Below, one piece after another: positions 1-8,542 of a DNA stretch of 22,820 bases (position 1 is the first letter of the stretch; each line of letters starts with the position of its first letter). A program made the position numbers and the translations under genes. This DNA is from a virus. The DNA is taken from positions 1 through 22,820 of the IMG/VR virus record IMGVR_UViG_3300028844_000174; one strand, written 5' to 3'. Below the pieces are notes generated by a model, which did no database searches, was not told the DNA's origin, and worked only from the letters and a program-made list of their open reading frames with translations.

Positions 1-1886
1 TAGACATCCCTGCGGGCGTCTATAGTCACGGCGTTGACTTGGATTCTAAGGGTCGTTGGCTTGACTCCAGCCTTGTGCGTTGGACTAACAACGCTCCGCA
101 GCCAGTAGGCGGCTGGGTGCAAGCAGCTAATATTGAGACGATTAGCGATGACCCGCATCTGGAAGATTCTGCAAGCTGGACTCAAGTAAACACAAGCTAT
201 GATGCCGACATTGATACCATTGAGATGGAGAATGTCGCTGGTACGGCCTCCAGCATCACGCAGAGCCTTTCTAGCGTCCTAGCGGTATCTACGGACTATG
301 TTGTTGATGTCAACGTCACAGAGCTTTCTACGGGTGCCTCAGCGACCATTACGTTGGGCGGTGTGGCTTCATCTAGCAATGTTGAGTCAACGGGCCGTAG
401 TTCGTTTGAAATCACCACAGGCGCGTCACTCCCAGATACAAACCTTGTGATCGAGCTTGATTCAGCCACGGGCGGCGAAACAGACACGATTACGCTTACT
501 GAGATTGATGTACGGCAGAAGAGCCGACAGTCTCGTGGTATGCACGCATGGGTATCCAACAGTGGCTCGCCATACCTCTCGGCAGGGTCATACAGCAGGC
601 TTGCTCTCGTAGACGGTAACGATGTTGTTTATGACATTACCCCGGCATCATTTACCACTGGCATCGCAGTGGCGGCAGAAAATCTTGGCTATGGCGGCAA
701 AAACTATAGCTCTGGCGCATATGGCGTCCCCCGGGAAAGGGATTACTCGGTGGCAGCAGCTACAAACTGGTCTCTGGATAACTTTGGCGAGGACTTAATC
801 GGCGTTTCAGATGCTGATGGTAATTTGTATGAGTTAGATGTTTCTGCCTTTGCCAGTTCGCCATCCACAACAGTCGCTACCAAGGTCATAGATAATTCGC
901 TGGCAACAGACAACCGCAACTGGCCCGTTGCGATAAAGTCTATCGTTGTGACTGCCGAGCGATTTGTCATGTGTCTTGCCCCAAATAACGCTAGGAAAGT
1001 GCAGTGGTGTGACAGGGAAAACATATATCAATGGTATCCAGAGATTACGAACGAGGCTGGCGATATAGAGCTTCAGACATCTGGGAAAATTGTTGCGGGG
1101 GCTAGAGTCCGAGGCAGAACGCTAATCTGCACGGATGTTGATGCGTGGGTCGCAACATATCAAGGCCCGCCGACAGTGTTCGGCTTCCAGAAGATCGGTA
1201 ACTCGTGCGGTTTGGTGGGCAGGAATATGCTCGCCTCTGTAGGGCCGACAGCCTTCTGGATGGGGGAGCGTAACTTCTTTGTATATGACGGCTCGACGGC
1301 CCGAGTTCTTCCCTGTGAGGTGCATGACAAGGTATTTACCGAGATGAACCTAAACCGTGTCAGCCACGGGTTTGCGGTAGCCAACCAGAAGTTTAACGAG
1401 GTGTGGTGGTTCTACCCGGGTGCCGGAGAAGACGAGAATACCCGCTACGTTGCCTACGACTACAATGAAAACCATTGGCTTGTTGGTGAGCTTGACCGCT
1501 GCTCTGGCGTAGATTCCGGCGTCTTTGTTGACCCCATGTGGATTGCAACAGATGGCGCGATATACCGCCATGAGTCAGGCTACGGGCATGAGGGTAGCTC
1601 AGTGTTTGTGGAGAGTGGTCCTATAAACATTGCTGATGGCGACAACGTGATGCGTATTACGGAGATGATCCCAGAAGAGGAGACGCAGGGCGAGGTCAGC
1701 GTGAAATTTAAAACTCGTTTCTACCCTAACGGAAGTGAGACTGAGCATGGCCCATTTGACCCGGCAAACCCGACAAGCGTTAGGATGACGGGCAGGCAAG
1801 TGAGAGTTCGGATTGACGGTGATGCAGAGGCTAACTGGCGAGTCGGAGATGTCCGGCTGCGCGTTAGCGGTGGAGGCAGGCGTTGA
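1..1886 (+). CDS. Tail adaptor/hub-like structural protein (5' end missing)
   Basis: The reading frame is open to the left edge (first full codon at 3); an internal TTG at 39 should not be taken as the start. The N-terminal text (YSHGVDLD, RWLDSSLVRW, PVGGW) and the C-terminal two thirds resemble the beta-rich proteins that many podoviruses place at the head-tail joint or tail hub, comparable with P22 gp10-type stabilisation proteins. Between GGW and RGMHAW (about nt 129-518, some 130 residues) lies a Ser/Thr/Asp-rich segment that looks like a carbohydrate-binding-module beta sandwich inserted into the scaffold of the protein. The stop overlaps the next start by 4 nt (TTGA). That this is a virion protein is well supported by context; its exact tail position is inferred. 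It could alternatively be a tailspike-anchoring protein. Confidence 0.7.
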   Translation, partial: DIPAGVYSHGVDLDSKGRWLDSSLVRWTNNAPQPVGGWVQAANIETISDDPHLEDSASWTQVNTSYDADIDTIEMENVAGTASSITQSLSSVLAVSTDYVVDVNVTELSTGASATITLGGVASSSNVESTGRSSFEITTGASLPDTNLVIELDSATGGETDTITLTEIDVRQKSRQSRGMHAWVSNSGSPYLSAGSYSRLALVDGNDVVYDITPASFTTGIAVAAENLGYGGKNYSSGAYGVPRERDYSVAAATNWSLDNFGEDLIGVSDADGNLYELDVSAFASSPSTTVATKVIDNSLATDNRNWPVAIKSIVVTAERFVMCLAPNNARKVQWCDRENIYQWYPEITNEAGDIELQTSGKIVAGARVRGRTLICTDVDAWVATYQGPPTVFGFQKIGNSCGLVGRNMLASVGPTAFWMGERNFFVYDGSTARVLPCEVHDKVFTEMNLNRVSHGFAVANQKFNEVWWFYPGAGEDENTRYVAYDYNENHWLVGELDRCSGVDSGVFVDPMWIATDGAIYRHESGYGHEGSSVFVESGPINIADGDNVMRITEMIPEEETQGEVSVKFKTRFYPNGSETEHGPFDPANPTSVRMTGRQVRVRIDGDAEANWRVGDVRLRVSGGGRR

Positions 1887-2173
1887 GTAGAGAGCTTCCG
1901 CCGCCATACTCCCGAGAGACTCCGCATCTGTGGGCAGAGGATTTGAACGATTACCTTACCCGGGTCCGAGAGTTGGTATCGCAAAAGCAGGCGTCAGACG
2001 TAGCGGCAGAAAATGGAATTTTGCTGTATGACGCAAGCAACGGATATCTAGTTGTGTCAGTCAGCAATGAATTTGTGCAGATTTTGATGGCAAAAGGTAA
2101 CAGTCTACCCACAACGCTGCCGTCAGATTCTGGCGTCATATGGAATGATGGAGGCACGTTAAAGGTTTCGTAA
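1883..2173 (+). CDS. Small virion-associated protein, 96 aa
   Basis: The start is TTG at 1883, supported by GGAGG at 1872-1876 six bases upstream and by the TTGA overlap with the preceding stop. The N-terminal half is charged and helical (LNDYLTRVRELVSQKQAS); the second half is short beta strands ending in GVIWNDGGTLKVS. The xWNDGGTLK ending is common in small phage tail or fibre-associated proteins, so it probably decorates or connects to the tail protein encoded just upstream. No enzymatic motif is visible. The family name is not recognised with certainty, and placement between structural genes is the main functional clue. Confidence 0.65.
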   Translation: MSRELPPPYSRETPHLWAEDLNDYLTRVRELVSQKQASDVAAENGILLYDASNGYLVVSVSNEFVQILMAKGNSLPTTLPSDSGVIWNDGGTLKVS

Positions 2174-2184
2174 GGGGTGGTATA

Positions 2185-2553
2185 ATGGAGGAATTGGACG
2201 CTGAGTTAGAGCGTTGCAGGCCGTGGATTGATGCGGCCTTGGATCGCGGCGGCAACACGCACTTATTTGAGGATATTGTGAGCGCCGTCAAAGCAGGAAC
2301 CATGCAGTTTTGGCCTGCCGAGGATGCTTGCGCTGTTACAGAGATAATAGTGTACCCCCGGAAGAAGGCGCTGCACGTTTTTTTAGCAGGGGGCAACATG
2401 GACACAATCGTAGATATGGATGAGTCGGCTGTGTACTTTGCGAGACAAAATGGTTGCTCATCAATGAGTATTGCGGGTCGGAAGGGCTGGCAGAGAATTT
2501 TACAGGATAAGGGCTATAGGCCCGTACTCACAAGTCTAGGTAAGGACATTTAA
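2185..2553 (+). CDS. GNAT-like small phage protein, 122 aa
   Basis: The ATG at 2185 follows AAGGGG (2172-2177) with a 7-base spacer. The sequence pattern (QFWPAEDACAVTEI, YPRKKALHVFLAGG, then GRKGWQRILQDKGY near the C terminus) matches small proteins encoded among podovirus structural genes. These are often annotated as acyltransferase-like or internal virion protein A-like because of a GNAT-type fold. The GRxGWxRxLxxxGY tail corresponds to the last strand/helix of that fold. Whether it binds acetyl-CoA is doubtful, since no clear R/QxxGxG/A pyrophosphate loop is seen. It sits between two virion genes, so a structural or assembly role is as likely as catalysis. Confidence 0.6.
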   Translation: MEELDAELERCRPWIDAALDRGGNTHLFEDIVSAVKAGTMQFWPAEDACAVTEIIVYPRKKALHVFLAGGNMDTIVDMDESAVYFARQNGCSSMSIAGRKGWQRILQDKGYRPVLTSLGKDI

Positions 2554-2554
2554 T

Positions 2555-3049
2555 ATGGGCGGCGGCGGAAAGGGTGGCAGTCAATCAACTCAGGTAGAGA
2601 TTCCTGCGTGGGCAGAGTCAGCCATGAAGGAGAACCTAAGAAAAGCAAGCGCGATGGGCGAGATCGGCTATATGCCGTATTACGGACCAGATACCGCCGC
2701 GTTTACCCCCATGCAAGAAGCTGGAATGCAGGGTGCGTATAACGCTGCCGCAGCATTCGGTCTTGCAGAGCCGGGCGGTGACGCTATGGCTGGTGTGCCA
2801 GAGGCTAAAGATTTTGGCGGCGGATTGAGAGGTTATTCATCTGGCGATCTGTTTGAGCAGGCCCGAGCAGAGTTTGAGTCTAGAAATCCGCAGCAAGCCG
2901 CAGCATATAACCAGTTTTTCAAGCCCTACGGGACGCCCGAAACAAACCCAAATAACCCGGGAGATATGCAGGCACCCGGATTTATACCACCCTACGGGAC
3001 GCCCGAGTTTGACGCATGGGCTGCACAATTTGGCACCCTAAGATTCTAA
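2555..3049 (+). CDS. Glycine-rich-start virion protein with PYGTPE repeat, 164 aa
   Basis: The ATG at 2555 lies 8 bases after AAGGA (2542-2546). The protein begins MGGGGKGGSQ and continues with an amphipathic stretch (PAWAESAMKENLRKASAMGEIGYMPYYGPDTAAFTPMQ). That stretch resembles the N-terminal regions of many marine-phage structural proteins encoded next to ejection proteins. The C-terminal third carries PYGTPE twice, encoded by an exact 17-nt DNA repeat at 2924-2940 and 2990-3006. No catalytic motif is seen. It is probably a virion component made together with the next two glycine-rich proteins; all three carry a GGKGG-type patch. Function is unknown beyond context. Confidence 0.6.
   Translation: MGGGGKGGSQSTQVEIPAWAESAMKENLRKASAMGEIGYMPYYGPDTAAFTPMQEAGMQGAYNAAAAFGLAEPGGDAMAGVPEAKDFGGGLRGYSSGDLFEQARAEFESRNPQQAAAYNQFFKPYGTPETNPNNPGDMQAPGFIPPYGTPEFDAWAAQFGTLRF
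2924..3006 (+). repeat. 17-nt direct repeat, 66-nt period
   Basis: CCCTACGGGACGCCCGA occurs at 2924-2940 and again, identical, at 2990-3006, inside the gene at 2555-3049. It encodes PYGTPE both times and is in frame (66 nt = 22 codons). The sequence between the copies is Pro/Asn/Gly-rich, so this may be one and a part copies of a degenerate structural repeat. Confidence 0.85.
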
Positions 3050-3058
3050 GGACATATT

Positions 3059-3745
3059 ATGTTTGCCCAACCATCAAGAGCTAATTTATCAAGACCAATG
3101 AGCGTACCTCCGGGTAGCCCTCGTCAGACCGCAGGCGGTGGTTTTGGCGGCAAGGGCGGTGGTGGCAGTAGTCAGGTTTCGGGATCGCCCGGTAAAGGCG
3201 GCGGCGGTCGCCCCATGCAGGCGTTTGGCAATATAAATAAGATGAACACCGATATCGGGTCATCTGGTCAAGGACAATATCAAAGGCCAATGGCAGATAT
3301 GTTTTCTGGCGGCTCTAGTATGGTTGACAAATTAAAAGCAACACACAATGCAAGCGCAGCAAGCGGAATGCCAAACTCAGGCTCTATTGACCGCACTGGT
3401 ACGCTTACATCTTTGCCGTATATGGGGTCACCAAACGCTGGTCAGGCCGCCATCCAAAACGCTGTCGGGCCTACAGGCGGCATTGCGTCTCAATTGTACG
3501 CACCAAATCTTACGGTAGCCGATGTGCAGAGAGCGCAGCCTATGGGACAGATGTTGCCGCCGTCACAGCCAAGCCCGCAAACGCTGACGCCTCTTCCGGG
3601 TTTTCAGCCGCAGCAGGCAATGCCAAGCCCACAAACGCTAACACCTATGCCGGGTTTTCAGCCGCAGCAGGCAATGCCAAGCCCGCAGATCCCGCAGCTT
3701 CCCGCTGGGTTAATGCAAAGATTACAAAGTTTTGGGGGTTTTTAA
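3059..3745 (+). CDS. Low-complexity Gly/Pro/Gln-rich virion protein, 228 aa
   Basis: The ATG at 3059 follows AAGGA (3048-3052) by 6 bases; the leader TAAGGACAT is shared with that of the preceding gene. Residues ~25-60 are glycine-rich with GGKGGGG and GKGGGG patches. The middle is Asn/Gly/Ser/Met-rich without a recognisable domain. The C terminus has two copies of an 18-residue Pro/Gln unit (PSPQTLTP(L/M)PGFQPQQAM) and a broken third. Such composition suggests an extended, flexible virion or injected protein rather than an enzyme. It is translated in tandem with the S74-motif protein immediately downstream (no gap). No family is recognised. Confidence 0.6.
   Translation: MFAQPSRANLSRPMSVPPGSPRQTAGGGFGGKGGGGSSQVSGSPGKGGGGRPMQAFGNINKMNTDIGSSGQGQYQRPMADMFSGGSSMVDKLKATHNASAASGMPNSGSIDRTGTLTSLPYMGSPNAGQAAIQNAVGPTGGIASQLYAPNLTVADVQRAQPMGQMLPPSQPSPQTLTPLPGFQPQQAMPSPQTLTPMPGFQPQQAMPSPQIPQLPAGLMQRLQSFGGF
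3569..3676 (+). repeat. Two tandem 54-nt units (18 codons each)
   Basis: Units at 3569-3622 and 3623-3676 differ by only a few bases and encode PSPQTLTPLPGFQPQQAM and its L-to-M variant. A third unit starts at 3677 with PSPQ and then diverges. The repeat is in frame within the gene at 3059-3745. High nucleotide identity implies recent duplication, so copy number may vary among relatives. Confidence 0.9.
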
Positions 3746-5362
3746 ATGGGCAGTTCAGCAGGCGGACAGCCAGTAGCATCAGCAGGCGGCGGAGTGCCAG
3801 CAAGCGGCGGAAAGGGCGGCGGAATGGCTGGACCTTCTTATGAGGGGCTTGATGCGTTTCAGCAATCCGCACAAGGAATGACACAAGCCTACGGCGGTAT
3901 GCAGAACGCCATGAATTACCAGCCTATGATGGTTGAGGGAGGCGGCTACAGCCCCAACATGGGCGCTGGATTTCAAAGTGTTACGGCGCAGCAACTTGAC
4001 CCTAACGCCACTGATTATGCGGCGGCACAGTTCCAGCAAGCTGACTTAGATCGGTTTATGAACCCCTATACGGGGGAGGTAATTGATCAGTCTATGGCTG
4101 ATATTGAGCGCAGCAGGCTGATGCAGGCCAACCAAGCGGCTGCACAGGCGCAGGCGGCAGGCGCATTCGGTGGATCTCGCGGTGCGCTGATGGAGGCAGA
4201 GATTGCCCGTAACGCACTAGATCAGTCAGCAAGTACTGCGGCTAACTTGCGTAACCAAGGCTTCCAGTTTGCAGCGCAACAAGGACAGCAGGATGCTGCT
4301 CGACGGCAGCAGGCTTTGCAGCAGAACGCACAGCAACAGCTACAGTCTTACTTGGCGAACCAGAGCAGTGCCTTGCAAGCCGGGATGACAAACGCCCAGC
4401 TTGGCGCACAGACAAGCATTGCCAATCAGCAAGCCGCTAACCAAGCCCAGCAGTTTGGCTTAACTCAGGGGCTGCAAGCCGCACTAGCTAATCAAGGCGC
4501 TGGATTGCAGGGCGCTGGATTGCAGATGCAGGGCGCTCAAGGCTTGGGCGCGCTCTCAAATCTTGGCTTTGGAATGGGTCAGGATGTGCTTTCTGGAATG
4601 CAGACGCAAGGTCTGATGCAGCAGATGCTTGCACAGCAGATGATGGATAGGGCTGGGCCTCAAGGCCAGTTCGGGGGCTATACAGGCGCTACCGGGCAGG
4701 CACTCGGCAATCTGGCGCAGGCTCTTGGCGCGACTCAAGTGCCGCAGAGTCAGTCAACCTCTAGCGACCCCGGTCTGTTTGGCTGGCTGTCTATGCTTGT
4801 TGGCTCTGACGCTAGGCTCAAGAAAAACATCCGCAGGGTGGGCAAGACTCCGGGCGGGCATAACCTTTACGCTTGGGATTGGAAGAAGCAGGCCAAGTTC
4901 GTGTTTGGCAAAACTGGCTCTGACATGGGCGTACTGGCGCAAGAGGTCGGTCTAGAGAAGGGCGGCATCCGAGACTCTATGGCTACTCGGCAGGCGCAAG
5001 CTACTGGAGGTCAGGCCATGCAGATGGCTAACCAGCCGCTTATGTCTCCGGTTGGACAGAATCCTCTGTCGCCCCCAGTGCCACAGATGTCGCCAGTACC
5101 TCCGGCAATACCCCAGCCTGCGACTGCATCGCCAGATATGTTTGACCACATCCAAAAGTTTGTAGGTTACCTCGGTAACGGTAATATGCAGGGCGGAATG
5201 CCTGTGGGCGGAATGCCTATGGGGGGGAGGCCTGCAGCTTTAAATGGTCCGGCAAATACTCCAAACATGGGTCTTTTGGCGCAAGATTTTACGGCACGTA
5301 ACCAAGAAAGTGGTGGATTAAGAGGCAAGTTGGAAAAACTAATCATGGGCGGAATGGTGTAA
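3746..5362 (+). CDS. Gln-rich virion protein with S74-type chaperone motif, 538 aa
   Basis: The ATG at 3746 follows a GGGGG run (3734-3738) by 7 bases. Residues 1-40 are glycine-rich (GGKGGG). Residues ~60-300 are Ala/Gln-rich and helical (for example NQAAAQAQAAGAFGGSRGAL, AQQGQQDAARRQQALQ), typical of coiled or ejected virion proteins. At residues 354-359 is SDARLK, then NIRRVG, a YAWDW-type strand and GVLAQEV at 395-401. This is the signature order of the peptidase S74 intramolecular chaperone of endosialidase and tail fibres, in which Ser and Lys carry out self-cleavage before the Ser. Instead of the usual long helical end, about 135 low-complexity Met/Pro/Gly-rich residues follow. It could be a fibre-like or an internal protein; the motif is firm, the role is inferred. 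Confidence 0.7.
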   Translation: MGSSAGGQPVASAGGGVPASGGKGGGMAGPSYEGLDAFQQSAQGMTQAYGGMQNAMNYQPMMVEGGGYSPNMGAGFQSVTAQQLDPNATDYAAAQFQQADLDRFMNPYTGEVIDQSMADIERSRLMQANQAAAQAQAAGAFGGSRGALMEAEIARNALDQSASTAANLRNQGFQFAAQQGQQDAARRQQALQQNAQQQLQSYLANQSSALQAGMTNAQLGAQTSIANQQAANQAQQFGLTQGLQAALANQGAGLQGAGLQMQGAQGLGALSNLGFGMGQDVLSGMQTQGLMQQMLAQQMMDRAGPQGQFGGYTGATGQALGNLAQALGATQVPQSQSTSSDPGLFGWLSMLVGSDARLKKNIRRVGKTPGGHNLYAWDWKKQAKFVFGKTGSDMGVLAQEVGLEKGGIRDSMATRQAQATGGQAMQMANQPLMSPVGQNPLSPPVPQMSPVPPAIPQPATASPDMFDHIQKFVGYLGNGNMQGGMPVGGMPMGGRPAALNGPANTPNMGLLAQDFTARNQESGGLRGKLEKLIMGGMV

Positions 5363-5366
5363 GAAA

Positions 5367-6686
5367 ATGGCATTAATTGATTTGCTCATAAATGCGCTAG
5401 ATCCTACAAAGCAGACAACGCCACCATACGTCCCGGGTCCGGCACAACCGGCCTCGGTGTTTGCTAATGCGCCATTTCCGGTCAACCCAAACCCAGCGCC
5501 ACCGACACCCCCTGCGCAGCCACCGCAGCCATCGCCAGCGACAGCCTCTCAGCTTGAACTGCAAATGGCAGACCCAGAGGTGCAGCGGATGATGGCGGCT
5601 ATGAACGCGCCTGCGCTTCAATCTGTGGCTGGTGGATCAACAAACCCTAGACCAGAAGCGCCCGGGTTTTTGTCATCTCTTGGTAGGGGCGCACTTGATT
5701 ACTTGTCTGACCCAATCAACCGCAAGCAGTTGGCGATCGGCTTTAATGCCATGCGCCTTAACCCAGATGCTAACCTAGCGCGATCACTACAAGGGCAGAT
5801 AGAAACTGAGCAAGGGCTACGGCTGCTCCGGGGCCAAGGCAACAAAACCGCCGATGCGTTAGAGCAAAGGGCCAACAAGATCGCCAAGACCGATCCGCAG
5901 AGAGCGGCTCAACTGCTAACCGCTGCAGAGTTTATCCGTAATAACCCTACTAATACTGAGGGTATTTCCGCAGCTGCAAACCTGTTGTTCGACTCATCTC
6001 AGTTTGCACCTACGGTGTCAGGCGTTCAGACAGATCCTGTAACTGGCGAGCAGTATGTGGTTATCACTGACCGCAACACAATGCAGCCGAAGCGCATGAC
6101 CGTAGGTGGCGCTAGGCAGCTGACGCCAGCGGCAGAGGCAGAGCTTGAGACGCAAAACGCAATTAGGCTTCAGGATATTAGTTTTGCCCAAGAAACGGGT
6201 CAGGCGGCAATGGGTCAAGTTGCAGATTTAGACCGTCAAATTGAAAAGATGGTTGTGGCATATAAGGCACTGAGAGATCAAGGCGCGCGATCCGGCATTT
6301 TTATAGGTGCGCTACCCGCCTTTGACGCTGGCACAGCGCAGTTACGATCAATGGCAAACCAGTTAGGTATTGACGTTATAAACTCCGCGACATTTGGCGC
6401 ATTGAGTCAAGAAGAGCTAAAGCTGGCTCTCCGCACGGAGCTGGATCTTACCCTTTCGCCGCCAGAGCTTATGAAGCAGATTGACGCTCAGATTCGGGCA
6501 AAAGACAAGCTGCGAAATGAGCTATTCAAAATGGCGCAAGGACTGACTAGTGGTGTGGGATACTCAGACTATATTAAGAAGTATCAGTTCGTACCTTTAG
6601 CTCCGCCAGAGGGTGTGCCTCTTGATGTGTGGATGGACGCAACACCAACGCAGAAAAGAGAGCTAACAGCGGCGGCACAACAATAA
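5367..6686 (+). CDS. Internal virion / ejection-type protein, 439 aa
   Basis: The ATG at 5367 is four bases after the previous stop. Residues ~15-60 are a Pro/Ala-rich linker. The middle holds long charged helices (for example the EQGLRLLRGQGNKTADALEQ region), followed by a VSGVQTDPVTGEQYVVITD-type beta hairpin. The last third contains FGALSQEELKLALRTE, LSPPELMKQIDAQIRAKDKL and GYSDYIKKY. That FGAL-S-x-x-E-L-x-L-A segment recurs in proteins encoded between tail and portal genes of podoviruses and annotated as internal virion or DNA-ejection proteins. It overlaps the next start by one base (TAATG), indicating coupled translation. The ejection role is inferred from composition and position. Confidence 0.6.
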   Translation: MALIDLLINALDPTKQTTPPYVPGPAQPASVFANAPFPVNPNPAPPTPPAQPPQPSPATASQLELQMADPEVQRMMAAMNAPALQSVAGGSTNPRPEAPGFLSSLGRGALDYLSDPINRKQLAIGFNAMRLNPDANLARSLQGQIETEQGLRLLRGQGNKTADALEQRANKIAKTDPQRAAQLLTAAEFIRNNPTNTEGISAAANLLFDSSQFAPTVSGVQTDPVTGEQYVVITDRNTMQPKRMTVGGARQLTPAAEAELETQNAIRLQDISFAQETGQAAMGQVADLDRQIEKMVVAYKALRDQGARSGIFIGALPAFDAGTAQLRSMANQLGIDVINSATFGALSQEELKLALRTELDLTLSPPELMKQIDAQIRAKDKLRNELFKMAQGLTSGVGYSDYIKKYQFVPLAPPEGVPLDVWMDATPTQKRELTAAAQQ

Positions 6687-8542
6687 TGGCTAGAACGACA
6701 GAAGAAATCATTGCGGAAATCCGGGCTGGACAGAGTCAATCATCAGCCATGCCGGTAGAGTCTCAAAAGTTCCGCACTGCCATGCAGGGTGCTACTTACA
6801 ACTTTGCTGATGAGATAGAGGCCGCTGTTCGTAGCGTCCTACCAGAATCCTTGGGCGGCGGCGAGTACGAGGCAATCCGCAACGAGCTACGTCAAAAACT
6901 CTCGGCGTACAAGGAGGCCAACCCGGCAGAGGCACTGAGCTACGAGCTTGCTGGCGCATTGGTCCCGGCGATTGGCATGATGGCTGTACCGGGCCTGCAA
7001 GGTGGTGGCGCGTTACGGTTAGGAACTATTGCTGGCGCTGAGGGGCTTGGATCTTACTTTGGACAGCTTGATGAGGTTGATGATGCAACCGCGCTTGATG
7101 CCGGCTTGGCTACTGGTATTAGTGCAGTAGGTGGCCCATTAGCTCAGAAGGGACTGTCAGCTGCAGGCGCTGGCGGCAGCAAATTGATTAAATTTGTGCG
7201 GGGTAGGTTCGGTGATGCCCCAGCCACGGCAGTTCAATCTGAGTTGCGTAGGCTTGCTGAGGCTACAGGTCAGAGTGTTGACGAAGTCATACAGGATGTC
7301 ATGGACGGCAGGATCATGGCGGAAAACCGCACCCTACAGGCTTCTATAAGGGCGCTGCGTAGCCAAGGCGGTGGCGCGGCTAGAGAGATTACAGAGCAGT
7401 TACCAGCAAGGCGTCAAGCCACACGCGCCGTTGCGATGGAAGGTATGCAAGAGGGTCTCGCTCCCGGCATGAGCGGTAATGTCATTAAGGCGATGAAGGC
7501 TACGGATGAAGAGCTTGGCAGGCTAGAGAGAGAGGCTTACAAGGCTGTTTTTGGCGGAATCCCTAATGTAAACACTGCACTTGCGAGAGAAATGGAGTCA
7601 ATACTGGGTCGTTTTCCAGATGCTCGCGCAGCGATGGGAAGGATTTACAGAAAGCGGAACACTGTACCACTTTGGGATGAAGAGCGAAATATACTGCGCC
7701 GAATGCCTAACCTAGAGGATGCGGAGATTCTACGCAGGCTGATAGATGATGAGGCGTCAGTGCTGTTCAGAGGCGGTTCTGGCACTGAAGGCGCGGCAAC
7801 CGCTGATATAGCAAACGCATTTAGAAAAATGCTTGATGATGCGTACCCAGATGTAAGGTCCGTTAGAGCAGATGCGGCAGTTCGCAGAGAAATGCGCGAC
7901 CAGTTTGCTGCGGGCCAGAAGGCTCTTAGCATGAACGCCGATGCGCTAGATGTGGCGTTTGATGAGGTTAAGGGGAAGGGAGATGCGGCAGTACGCGCTT
8001 TCCGCGCTGGTGTTATGGACGCTATTAGAAATGCTGCTAGACGCCGCCCCGCACTTATGGGACGCCTTGCTGATCCTGAGCGTCAGGAAGGTGCTGTGTT
8101 GCGTGTTGTTTTCCCAGATGAAGGAGTAGAGCAAATACAGAAACGGCTAGAGATAGCGGAAGGCTCTCAGGATCTCTACGGTAAAGTCTTTCAAAACTCT
8201 ATGACAGCCCCAGAGCAGGCTGCTAGATCACTAATGGGTACTGGCGACATCAGTGCATTTGAGATGCGCGAAATGTTGACGGGCAACCCTGCTGCGCTTA
8301 TATCTGGTCTTGGAAAGATGATCTCCAACGCTATGCCGCAGATGTCAGACGCAGACCGTACAAGCGTTGCAAGGGTGCTGCTGTCTGATGATCCGCAGCT
8401 AGTAATGAGGGCGCTAACAGACAACACCCAGCTTGATAAACTGCTGGCGAAAATACAGCAAATCGTAAATGCTGGTGCTGCAGGCGCAAGAACGGGTGTC
8501 GCTCAACAGACCGGCGGCTTACTGGCAGAGGAAAATTATTAA
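6686..8542 (+). CDS. Putative DNA-ejection/membrane-active internal virion protein, 618 aa
   Basis: The start chosen is ATG 6686 in the TAATG junction with the previous gene; the longer in-frame ATG at 6629 would overlap that gene by 58 nt. The N-terminal region has the pattern FRTAMQGATYNFADEIEAAV followed by a Tyr/Arg-rich helix and a NPAEA helix. This is a common opening of phage internal proteins thought to enter the host envelope. Residues ~85-125 are hydrophobic, rich in Ala/Gly/Leu, and could insert in membrane. The rest is long, charged, helical sequence (LRRMPNLEDAEILRRLIDDE, and others). It lies immediately upstream of the portal gene. There is no lysozyme motif, so if it helps cross the wall it does so by other means. 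Confidence 0.65.
   Translation: MARTTEEIIAEIRAGQSQSSAMPVESQKFRTAMQGATYNFADEIEAAVRSVLPESLGGGEYEAIRNELRQKLSAYKEANPAEALSYELAGALVPAIGMMAVPGLQGGGALRLGTIAGAEGLGSYFGQLDEVDDATALDAGLATGISAVGGPLAQKGLSAAGAGGSKLIKFVRGRFGDAPATAVQSELRRLAEATGQSVDEVIQDVMDGRIMAENRTLQASIRALRSQGGGAAREITEQLPARRQATRAVAMEGMQEGLAPGMSGNVIKAMKATDEELGRLEREAYKAVFGGIPNVNTALAREMESILGRFPDARAAMGRIYRKRNTVPLWDEERNILRRMPNLEDAEILRRLIDDEASVLFRGGSGTEGAATADIANAFRKMLDDAYPDVRSVRADAAVRREMRDQFAAGQKALSMNADALDVAFDEVKGKGDAAVRAFRAGVMDAIRNAARRRPALMGRLADPERQEGAVLRVVFPDEGVEQIQKRLEIAEGSQDLYGKVFQNSMTAPEQAARSLMGTGDISAFEMREMLTGNPAALISGLGKMISNAMPQMSDADRTSVARVLLSDDPQLVMRALTDNTQLDKLLAKIQQIVNAGAAGARTGVAQQTGGLLAEENY

Noticed and set aside
2185-2553. True acetyltransferase activity
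   Set aside because: The GNAT-like outline is present but the acetyl-CoA pyrophosphate-binding loop is not evident.
6629-6685. Longer start for the ejection-protein gene (ATG 6629)
   Set aside because: It would overlap the preceding gene by 58 nt; ATG 6686 in the TAATG junction is the normal coupled start and the added residues look like out-of-frame sequence.
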